Origin: Bryobacteraceae bacterium
Lineage (GTDB): Bacteria; Acidobacteriota; Terriglobia; Bryobacterales; Bryobacteraceae
Reading direction: 5' to 3'
NCBI GenBank assembly: GCA_025350445.1
Contig: JANXXV010000008.1
Location: 1 to 6,028 of the forward strand
Length of the DNA: 6,028 nt
Translations under genes and position numbers: made by a program
Shown here: positions 1-6,028 of the stretch, piece by piece
How the letters are laid out: each line of letters opens with the position of its first letter
Position numbering within the stretch: position 1 is the first letter of the stretch
The notes under the pieces: model-generated
The model's input: the letters and a program-made list of their open reading frames with translations, nothing else
What the model was told of the DNA's origin: nothing
Database searches by the model: none

Positions 1-1220
1 CCGCCGCCGGCCATCCAAATCGTAAAGCACCGTGGATGATGATCTCGCCCATACTCGGTTGCCGTCAGCCTGCCCTGACAATAGACGGTGCGGCCGAACT
101 CGCCGCCCCAAACAACCAGCGTGTCGTCCAGCATGCCCCGCTGTTTCAGATCGGTGATCAGAGCGGCTGATGCCTGGTCGGTCTCCATGCAACGCTTCGG
201 CAGATCCTGCGGCAGCTTGCCATGATGATCCCAATCGCGGTGGAACAGTTGGATGAAGCGGGTACCTCGTTCGGCCAGACGGCGCGCCAATAAGCAATTC
301 GCCGCAAACGTTCCGGGCTTGGCCGCATCCGGTCCGTACAGCTCCAGAACGCTGGGCGGTTCTTTCGAAAGGTCGGTCAACTCCGGCACCGAAGTCTGCA
401 TGCGAAACGCCATTTCATACTGTGCAATACGCGTCGCGATTTCCGGATCGCCAAACTCGTCCAGCTTCATGCGGTTCATCTTCCCCAGCGCGTCCAGAAA
501 CTGCCGCCGGTCATCGGAGGTGAAGCCCTTCGGGTTCGAAAGAAACAATACCGGATCGCCAACAGAGCGAAACTTCACGCCCTGATACCGGCTGGGTAGA
601 AAACCGCTGCCCCAAAGCCGATCATAAAGTGGTTGCCCGCCGCCGCCCGCGCCCGGAGAGATCATCACCACGAAGCTAGGCAGGTCTTCCGTCACACTGC
701 CGATGCCATACGAAAGCCACGCGCCGATGCTAGGCCGCCCCGCTATTTGCGATCCCGTCTGCAAAAACGTAACCGCGGGATCGTGATTTATCGCTTCCGT
801 GTGCATTGACTTGATGAACGTTAGCTGATCCGCGATCTTTGCGGTGTGCGGCATCAACTCACTGACCCACGCGCCAGACTGGCCGTGCTGCGCGAATGTA
901 AACTTCGACGGCACAATCGGGAAGCTGGATTGCGTGGCGGACATTCCAGTCAGGCGCTGCCCATTACGAATCGACTCAGGCAGGTCCTTTCCCTGGAAAT
1001 CATTCAACCGCGGCTTGTAGTCGAACAGTTCCATCTGCGAAGGACCGCCCGATTGAAACAGATAAATGACACGCTTGGCCTTAGGAGCAAAGTGCGGTAA
1101 CCCCGGCAGACCGCCATGAACGCCGGCTCTCAGGTCTTTACCGAATACATTCGCCAACGCGGCCACACCAATGCCGGTAGCGCTGCGTCCAAAGAAATGC
1201 CGTCGTGTCATCGCATCCAT
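1..1220 (-). CDS. DUF1501 family secreted protein with Tat signal (C-terminus cut by window edge)
   Basis: The frame reads without a stop from ATG at 1220 to the left edge (406 codons visible), so the last residues are missing. An in-frame TGA at 1224-1226 limits the start to 1220 or the second ATG at 1211; neither has a strong ribosome binding site. The N-terminus has a Tat-like signal: twin arginines at residues 6-7 in TRRHFFGR, then a small-residue hydrophobic stretch. The rest matches DUF1501 (PF07394), a family related to the sulfatase/alkaline phosphatase fold. Visible hallmarks are WDHHG at residues 330-334, GGEFGRT at 372-378 and GRDHHP ending at 396, all rich in likely metal ligands. 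No reaction is established for the family; hydrolysis of a sulfate or phosphate ester outside the cytoplasm is only a fold-based guess. It lies 60 bases downstream of the PSCyt/PSD1 gene on the same strand, the usual arrangement, so co-transcription is likely. Confidence 0.93.
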   Translation of the reverse strand, partial: MDAMTRRHFFGRSATGIGVAALANVFGKDLRAGVHGGLPGLPHFAPKAKRVIYLFQSGGPSQMELFDYKPRLNDFQGKDLPESIRNGQRLTGMSATQSSFPIVPSKFTFAQHGQSGAWVSELMPHTAKIADQLTFIKSMHTEAINHDPAVTFLQTGSQIAGRPSIGAWLSYGIGSVTEDLPSFVVMISPGAGGGGQPLYDRLWGSGFLPSRYQGVKFRSVGDPVLFLSNPKGFTSDDRRQFLDALGKMNRMKLDEFGDPEIATRIAQYEMAFRMQTSVPELTDLSKEPPSVLELYGPDAAKPGTFAANCLLARRLAERGTRFIQLFHRDWDHHGKLPQDLPKRCMETDQASAALITDLKQRGMLDDTLVVWGGEFGRTVYCQGRLTATEYGRDHHPRCFTIWMAGG

Positions 1221-1230
1221 AATTCACTGT

Positions 1231-1263
1231 AGGACGGCGGAAGCCCGCGTCCGCTCGGGACGC
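1231..1263 (-). other. Two mutually exclusive hairpins in the spacer before the DUF1501 gene
   Basis: In the 60-base spacer, GGACG (1232-1236), CGTCC (1248-1252) and GGACG (1258-1262) stand in a row on the plus strand. The middle arm can pair with either flank. Pairing left gives a stem of 5 + 3 pairs with one bulged base (1237) and a four-base loop (1241-1244). Pairing right gives a six-pair stem (1247-1252 with 1258-1263) and a five-base loop. In the minus-strand transcript these lie about 10-40 bases before the DUF1501 start. No U-tract follows, so this is not a typical intrinsic terminator. It could affect transcript stability or translation of the downstream gene, or be chance pairing in GC-rich DNA. 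Confidence 0.35.
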
Positions 1264-1280
1264 CCAGGTCCCGCACTACG

Positions 1281-4200
1281 TTACTCCTTGGTAACCATCT
1301 CATCCAGATTCAAAATCAAACTACCGACAGCCGCGAAAGCCGCCAGCTCCTCCGGAGCGATCTTCAAATTCCGAGGCGCATCGCCTTGACTCACAAATTC
1401 CAAAGCCGCTTGCCGATCGGCCGCATAGCGTTTCCGGAAGCTCTCTAAAGTCTCGCGCAGCACCGTCGTTTCCGCCGCGTCGGGCGCGCGTGCCAGCGCA
1501 ATCCGGAACCCGTATCCCAGCGGATCGGCGCCGCCTTCCAACAACATCCGCTCAGCAAACTTCCGCGCAGTCTCAATAAAAATCACATCGTTCATCAGGT
1601 TCAACGCCTGCAGCGGCGTATCGGTGCGCGTCTCGCGAACCGTGCAAGTCTCGCGGCTGGGGGAATCGAAGTTCACCATGAACGGCGGCGCAATGGTCCG
1701 CTTCCAATAGGTATACAGGCTGCGGCGATACAATCCATCGCCCGTATCCGCTTTGTAACCCGTGCCGCCGGCCAGTTCCTGCCACAGCCCTGCCGGTTGA
1801 TTCGGCTTCACTGAGGGTCCACCCACCTTGTTCACCAGCAGGCCGGAAACCGCCAGTGCCTGATCGCGAATCATCTCCGGACCCAGCCGCAGCCGCGGTC
1901 CGCGCGCCAGTAGACGATTCTCAGGATCGCGCTGCAGCAACTCCGGCGTTGGTTTCGATGCCTGCCGATAGGTGGCGCTCATGACGATGGTTTTCTGCAG
2001 CGCCTTCACATTCCATCCGCTCTCGATAAACTCACGCGCCAGCCAGTCCAGCAGTTCAGGATGCGACGGCCGCTCTCCTTGCGATCCAAAATCTTCCACC
2101 GTCTTCACCAGCCCGCTGCCAAAATACATCAGCCAGAACCGGTTCACAATTACCCGTGCGGTAAGCGGATTTGCCGGGTCCACCAGCCAGCGCGCCAGCC
2201 CCAAACGATTGTCGGGCCACTCCGGCTTCATCGGCGGTAGCACTCCCGGCACGCCAGGAGTCACTTTCTCACCATGGTTGTCGTAAGCCCCGCGCTTCAG
2301 CACAAAAGCGTCGCGCGGTGTCGCGCTGTCGGCCATCACCATCACAGTCGGCACAGTTTCGTAGAAGCTGTCCCGTTCCGCGCGAGCTTTCAACAACCGG
2401 GCACGGCCCTGGTTCACTTCCTTCGGCGCATACTTTTCCAGAAAGCAAAATGCCAGTTTGTCCGCTTCAGCCTTCGTGCGCGCAGCCGGTGGAATGACGG
2501 CGATCTCTCGAATGGATTTCAATACCGGAACCACCGCGGCCTGTTCCGGCGTTAGCGCCAACTTATAAACCCGGACATCTTCAATCAGTCCTTCCCAACG
2601 CAATCCGCCGCCGGCGCCGATACGAAAGGGCACCTTCGCACTCAAGGGCCAGATCATCTCATCAAACAGAATCTTCAACTTTTGTTCTTTGCCATCGACG
2701 TAGATTCGCACGCCGGATGCTTTGCGTTTTCCGTCGTAGGTCACCAGCACGTGTTGCCGCGCGTGCAGCTTCAACGGCTGCTCGGTCTCCACCCGCATTC
2801 CCAAATCCGTCCAGCGGAAAATCACATGCAGCCGCAGCTTCCCGTCAATCAGGTAAAGGCCATGGCCCGTCCCCTCAAAGAAATCGTCGGAATGCGAAAG
2901 GATGGCCCCCTTTGGTGATTCGGGCTGAATCCAGGCAGCGAACGTGAAAGGGTCCTGGTAGTTGAAATTCACCTTTTCGCCGTCTGCCTCCACTACACGC
3001 TTGCCATCAAAGCGGCTGGCTTCTCCGCCAAGCGGCTGATGTAGCACCAGACCCTCGCTAACATTCCAGTCCGCGGTGTCCTTGCGCCGCTCCCACTTTC
3101 GCTGTGCCTTCTCAATTGCCGGCTGCAGCGCGGCGTACTCCCGCTCCCGTGCTGCCACAGCCGCGTCCAACTCGCGCAGCCGCTGTTGCTGATCCGTCGT
3201 CGGCGCTTTCATCAACGGATCTTCGTTGCCAAAATTGTAAACGTTGCCCTTCTCCGGCACGCTGTTGAAGAAGGCAAACATGCGGTAGAAATCCTTCTGC
3301 AGGATTGGATCGTATTTATGATCGTGGCAGCGCGCGCAGCCCATGGTGAGCCCCAGCCAGACGTTCGCCGTTGTCTCCGCGCGGTCGGCCACATACTCCA
3401 CGCGGAACTCCTCCGGCACAATGCCGCCTTCGGCGCTGGTCCGGTGATTCCGGTGAAAAGCCGTGGCGATGCGTTGGTCCAAAGTTGCATTCGGCAACAA
3501 GTCTCCGGCAATCTGCTCAACAGTGAACTGATCAAACGGCATGTTCTTCTGGAATGCTTCAATCACCCAATCGCGCCAGCGCCACATATCGCGCGGGCCA
3601 TCGGACTGGTAGCCGTTTGTATCCGCGTACCGGGCCGCTTCCATCCAACGAAAAGCCATGCGCTCGGCATACAGCGGCGACGCAAGCAGACGGTCCACCG
3701 CCTTCTCGTAAGCACTCGCCGATTCATCGTGGACGAACGACTCCACATCTTTCGGGGACGGCGGCAAGCCGGTGAGATCCAGCGTCACCCGCCGCAGCAA
3801 CCTGGCGCGGTCCGCCTCTACCGATGGCTGCATACCCTCCTTCTCCAGCCGCGCCAGAATGAACCGGTCGATGGGATTCCGCGGCCACGAAGCAAGTTTC
3901 ACCTCCGGCAGCGGCGCACGCACCGGAGCGATCAGCGACCAATGCGCCTGCCACTTGGCGCCCTGCTCAATCCACCGGCGAATGACATCGATATCCGCCT
4001 CAGGCAGCTTGTCATGCCCAGCGTAAGCGGGCGGCATTCGCGTAGCTTTATTCTCGGAATTGATCCGCGCATACAGCTTGCTCTTCGCCGGATCGCCCGC
4101 CACAATCACGCCGGCCGCACTGCTCTCCATATCGAAACGCAGCTTCGTCTTGCGATTGGCCGGGTCGGGACCGTGGCACGTAAAACATTTATCCGATAAA

Positions 4201-4286
4201 ATAGGCCGCACGTCACGGTTGAATTCCACCTCCGCGGCGGCGCCAACGAAAGGAGAAAGCAGAATGAGGACAATTGCAAGCAGCAT
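1281..4286 (-). CDS. Secreted PSCyt1-PSCyt2(DUF1549)-LamG-PSD1(DUF1553) cytochrome-domain protein
   Basis: Numbering is from ATG 4286 (1001 residues). The N-terminus is a Sec-type hydrophobic segment (about residues 1-18) ending in an Ala-rich site before EVEF. Next comes a planctomycete cytochrome C domain (PF07635) with haem motif CFTCH at 34-38. DUF1549/PSCyt2 (PF07583) spans about 130-340, with a second CxxCH, CARCH, at 317-321 followed by DHKYDP. A charged, coiled-coil-like stretch follows at about 365-405, then a LamG/concanavalin-like domain (about 412-582). DUF1553/PSD1 (PF07587) runs from about 690 towards the C-terminus, which ends in the usual NLDE-type tail. All domains appear complete and no frameshift is seen. 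The family's reaction is unknown; covalent haem suggests redox or electron-transfer work outside the cytoplasm, and LamG suggests glycan binding. It is the first gene of a probable operon with DUF1501. The start is uncertain: the frame is open up to ATG 4367 and GTG 4379, which would add positive charges before the hydrophobic segment but overlap the divergent gene further. None of the three starts has a clear ribosome binding site. Confidence 0.93.
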   Translation of the reverse strand: MLLAIVLILLSPFVGAAAEVEFNRDVRPILSDKCFTCHGPDPANRKTKLRFDMESSAAGVIVAGDPAKSKLYARINSENKATRMPPAYAGHDKLPEADIDVIRRWIEQGAKWQAHWSLIAPVRAPLPEVKLASWPRNPIDRFILARLEKEGMQPSVEADRARLLRRVTLDLTGLPPSPKDVESFVHDESASAYEKAVDRLLASPLYAERMAFRWMEAARYADTNGYQSDGPRDMWRWRDWVIEAFQKNMPFDQFTVEQIAGDLLPNATLDQRIATAFHRNHRTSAEGGIVPEEFRVEYVADRAETTANVWLGLTMGCARCHDHKYDPILQKDFYRMFAFFNSVPEKGNVYNFGNEDPLMKAPTTDQQQRLRELDAAVAAREREYAALQPAIEKAQRKWERRKDTADWNVSEGLVLHQPLGGEASRFDGKRVVEADGEKVNFNYQDPFTFAAWIQPESPKGAILSHSDDFFEGTGHGLYLIDGKLRLHVIFRWTDLGMRVETEQPLKLHARQHVLVTYDGKRKASGVRIYVDGKEQKLKILFDEMIWPLSAKVPFRIGAGGGLRWEGLIEDVRVYKLALTPEQAAVVPVLKSIREIAVIPPAARTKAEADKLAFCFLEKYAPKEVNQGRARLLKARAERDSFYETVPTVMVMADSATPRDAFVLKRGAYDNHGEKVTPGVPGVLPPMKPEWPDNRLGLARWLVDPANPLTARVIVNRFWLMYFGSGLVKTVEDFGSQGERPSHPELLDWLAREFIESGWNVKALQKTIVMSATYRQASKPTPELLQRDPENRLLARGPRLRLGPEMIRDQALAVSGLLVNKVGGPSVKPNQPAGLWQELAGGTGYKADTGDGLYRRSLYTYWKRTIAPPFMVNFDSPSRETCTVRETRTDTPLQALNLMNDVIFIETARKFAERMLLEGGADPLGYGFRIALARAPDAAETTVLRETLESFRKRYAADRQAALEFVSQGDAPRNLKIAPEELAAFAAVGSLILNLDEMVTKE
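4251..4255 (+). promoter_or_regulatory. Shine-Dalgarno site AGGAG for the mannonate dehydratase-like gene
   Basis: AGGAG, within GAAAGGAGAAAG, lies eight bases before ATG 4264. This is ideal spacing and decides the start of the plus-strand gene. The site lies inside the signal-peptide codons of the opposite PSD1 gene. Confidence 0.8.
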
Positions 4287-5352
4287 TGGACAAAACCATT
4301 GTAGGTGGAATAGGCGAAGCTTATTGAAGCTTGGACTTGCGTCTGTGGCCGCGCCGCTGTTTGCCATTGACGAGTCCACAACTTCGAATACGAAGATCTG
4401 TCACCGCCTGGTGGCGAAATCCATCACCGACGATGATCTGCTTTTCCTCAAGCAGATTGGTCTGCGCTGGGCCAGGGTGGAATTCGGGCCGGAAGAAGGA
4501 TCGTTCGATCATCTTCGCGCCACCCAGCAGAGGTACGCCAAGTTCGGAATTCGCATTTATTCAGCGGTTCACTACTCATACCGCTCCACCCGGCTGCAAC
4601 TCGGCTTGCTCGGGCGCGACGAAGACATCGATCGCTACCGGACATTTTTGCGCGATGCCGGAAAGTTGGAAATCCCCATCGCTTCGTACGATTTCCATCC
4701 GGCCAATACATATACGACGAGGACCGTGGAACGCCGCGGCTACATGGCCCGCGAGTTCGACCTCGCCGACTTCCGCGCAAGAGTCGAAAAGCCGGCCTTC
4801 GATCGTGAGTATTCGGTCGACGATATCTGGGCCAACTATACCTACTTCATGAAGGCCGTTTTGCCCGTGGCCGAAGAGGCGAAAGTGAAGATGGCGCTCC
4901 ATCCCGACGATCCGCCAGTAGCGAAAATGAACGGCGTCGCCAAGATTTTCACTCACTACGATGGCTACCACCGCGCCGAACAAATATCGGGCGGCAGCAA
5001 ATATTGGGGACTCACGTTTTGCGTAGGCACCTGGTCTGAGGGGGGCGACAAGATGGGCAAGAACGTATTCGAAATGATTCGCGATTTCGGCGGCCGCGGC
5101 AAACTGCTGGAAGTCCATTTTCGCAATGTCACCGGTCCCATGCCGCACTTCGTCGAGACTTTCCCGGACGACGGCTACATGGATATGTTTCAGGTCATGA
5201 AGGCGCTGCGACAGGTTCATTTCGAAGGGGCCGCCGAACCGGATCACGTCCCGCAATTAGTGGGGGACAGCGGGCTGCACCGCGCCGGCACCGCCTACAT
5301 CATCTCCTACATGCGTGCGCTGTTGCGCCGCGCCAACGAAGAAGTCGGCTGA
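4264..5352 (+). CDS. Tat-exported mannonate dehydratase (UxuA) family protein
   Basis: ATG 4264, with its AGGAG eight bases upstream, gives 362 residues. The N-terminus is a Tat signal: NRRSLLKLG with arginines at 17-18, then an Ala/Leu stretch to about residue 34. The remainder resembles D-mannonate dehydratase (PF03786, a TIM-barrel metalloenzyme that removes water from D-mannonate to give 2-keto-3-deoxygluconate). Motifs match in order and spacing: KAVLPVAEEAKVKMALHPDDPP with His213, FCVGTW with Cys253, VHFRN with His285, DDGYMDM, and PDH with Asp327-His328. From memory of characterised enzymes, His, Cys, His and Asp bind the metal and the His after Asp is catalytic. The protein is shorter than E. 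coli UxuA (394) even with its signal, through loss in the middle insert. Past PDH the sequence diverges and the catalytic Tyr is not clearly aligned; Tyr345 is a candidate. The cytoplasmic pathway enzyme has no export signal, so the substrate may differ, and I withhold the symbol uxuA. It is divergent from PSD1 and ends four bases from hpnB. Confidence 0.87.
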   Translation: MRTIASSIGQNHCRWNRRSLLKLGLASVAAPLFAIDESTTSNTKICHRLVAKSITDDDLLFLKQIGLRWARVEFGPEEGSFDHLRATQQRYAKFGIRIYSAVHYSYRSTRLQLGLLGRDEDIDRYRTFLRDAGKLEIPIASYDFHPANTYTTRTVERRGYMAREFDLADFRARVEKPAFDREYSVDDIWANYTYFMKAVLPVAEEAKVKMALHPDDPPVAKMNGVAKIFTHYDGYHRAEQISGGSKYWGLTFCVGTWSEGGDKMGKNVFEMIRDFGGRGKLLEVHFRNVTGPMPHFVETFPDDGYMDMFQVMKALRQVHFEGAAEPDHVPQLVGDSGLHRAGTAYIISYMRALLRRANEEVG

Positions 5353-5356
5353 TCAC

Positions 5357-6028
5357 TCACCGGAATCGCCCCTTCCATTCCCCACCGGTGCCCTTCCAGT
5401 GCCGCAGCGCGGAATCGAAAGTAGCGGCCATATAGAAGATCGCGATCAACGGCAGGGCCGCGGCCCATAGTGGGGATCGACGATAGAATCGCAGTATCGG
5501 CAAATAGCTGATGACCATCAAGGCGCACGCAACGGCTCCAGGAATGTTGCCCGCGAACAACAATATCGGCGGTAGGATGTATGTTGCGATCAGCCCCAAC
5601 ACCGTACCTGCCAGCAGCCATACTGAGTAGTTCAATTGTGTGAATGCAGTTCGTGAGATCATGCGGCGGATCTCGCCGAACGTATTGTATTCGCGGATGC
5701 TGACGGAGGCGGACGTGACGCCCAGCCAAATCTTGCCGCCGCTCCGTTTCACCCGCGCGGCCAGCGCGCAGTCGTCGATCAGTTCGCCTTTGATAGATTC
5801 GATGCCGCCGATGCGCTTCAACGCGGAGTTGCGAATCAGGATACATCCACCTGCCGCTCCCGCCGTCTTCGCCCGCGCGTCTTCAATCCATCGTGGAGGA
5901 TAGAGCTCGAAGAAGAAGTAGACGAACGCCGGAATCAGCGCTCTTTCAGCGAAGCTCTCGCAGCGCAACTTCACCATGTACGACGCCGCATCAAGATTCC
6001 CAAACTCCGCGCGCGCCACCAAGCCAGT
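5357..6028 (-). CDS. hpnB: Hopanoid-associated glycosyltransferase HpnB-like, C-terminal part (5' end beyond window)
   Basis: The frame runs from TGA at 5357-5359 to the right edge without a stop, giving 223 residues; a family 2 glycosyltransferase of this type is usually somewhat under 400, so roughly the first 40% is missing. The TTG at 6022 is internal, because readable family sequence continues past it. Recognisable HpnB stretches are MVKLRCESF, ALIPAFVYFF, AAGGCILIRN with a following GGI, GELIDDCALA (Asp-Asp at 5771-5776, the likely catalytic-base region of GT2 enzymes), and FGEIRRMISRTAFTQLNYS. Three hydrophobic segments follow (about 5640-5565, 5555-5490 and 5465-5415), so the C-terminus is membrane-embedded and the active domain cytoplasmic. 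HpnB genes cluster with hopanoid synthesis genes, but the reaction catalysed is not firmly established. The gene converges on the mannonate dehydratase-like gene with a gap of four bases and no visible intrinsic terminator. Other hopanoid genes, if present, would lie to the right. Confidence 0.85.
   Translation of the reverse strand, partial: TGLVARAEFGNLDAASYMVKLRCESFAERALIPAFVYFFFELYPPRWIEDARAKTAGAAGGCILIRNSALKRIGGIESIKGELIDDCALAARVKRSGGKIWLGVTSASVSIREYNTFGEIRRMISRTAFTQLNYSVWLLAGTVLGLIATYILPPILLFAGNIPGAVACALMVISYLPILRFYRRSPLWAAALPLIAIFYMAATFDSALRHWKGTGGEWKGRFR

Noticed and set aside
253..1100. Short plus-strand open frames (253-585 and 846-1100) over the DUF1501 gene
   Set aside because: They are antisense to a continuous DUF1501 coding frame with conserved motifs and have no domain or ribosome binding support.
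3186..4199. Plus-strand open frame of 337 codons opposite the PSD1 gene
   Set aside because: It lies wholly antisense to well-conserved PSCyt1/PSCyt2 coding sequence, has no recognisable domain, and its composition (Arg/His-rich) is typical of antisense frames in GC-rich genes.
4173..4202. Sigma-54-like TGGCAC (4174-4179) and a TAAAAT -10-like box upstream of the plus-strand gene
   Set aside because: TGGCAC is the complement of the Cys-His codons of the haem motif, no TTGC element follows at the right spacing, and no good -35 accompanies TAAAAT.
4060..4263. In-frame upstream extension of the mannonate dehydratase-like gene to ATG 4060
   Set aside because: The extra 68 codons lie opposite the conserved cytochrome domain, precede the Tat motif by too far, and ATG 4264 has an ideal ribosome binding site.
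4576..5256. Minus-strand open frame of 226 codons opposite the mannonate dehydratase-like gene
   Set aside because: The plus strand encodes all family motifs with correct spacing, so this is an antisense shadow of a real gene.
5307..5846. Minus-strand open frame of 179 codons in a second frame of the HpnB region
   Set aside because: It overlaps the recognisable HpnB frame, shows no family match and is Arg-rich, as expected of an off-frame.
5357..6022. Calling the HpnB-like gene complete with a TTG start at 6022
   Set aside because: The frame continues to the window edge and the predicted protein lacks the N-terminal half of the glycosyltransferase domain, so it is a partial gene.

Overview
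The window is GC-rich and almost fully coding. It looks like a chromosomal segment from an environmental bacterium that uses planctomycete-type secreted cytochrome/PSD1 proteins. Acidobacteriota of the Solibacter/Bryobacter type is my best guess, with Planctomycetota or Verrucomicrobiota as alternatives. The lineage is inferred from the gene families present (PSCyt1-PSCyt2-PSD1 plus DUF1501, Tat-tagged sugar enzymes, hopanoid-associated HpnB), not from a marker gene.

Layout. On the minus strand, a large secreted protein (1281-4286) carries an N-terminal planctomycete cytochrome C domain, a DUF1549/PSCyt2 domain with a second CxxCH, a LamG-like domain and a DUF1553/PSD1 domain. It is followed after 60 bases by a Tat-signal DUF1501 protein (1-1220) whose C-terminus runs off the left edge. 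The two form a probable operon, with potential alternative hairpins in the short spacer. On the plus strand, divergent from this pair and overlapping its 5' end, lies a Tat-signal protein of the mannonate dehydratase (UxuA) family (4264-5352). Four bases beyond its stop, on the minus strand, ends a partial gene for a hopanoid-associated family 2 glycosyltransferase of the HpnB type (5357-6028); its N-terminal part lies beyond the right edge.

How the genes may work together. PSCyt/PSD1 and DUF1501 proteins are habitual neighbours of unknown biochemical role. Both carry export signals here, and the divergent UxuA-like enzyme does too. The three may therefore act outside the cytoplasm on a common sugar-acid or polysaccharide substrate, with the haem protein accepting electrons; this is inference only. 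The HpnB gene is probably unrelated and marks the boundary of another locus. No RNA genes, mobile elements, CRISPR arrays or long repeats were seen, and there is no gene-free stretch over 300 bases.
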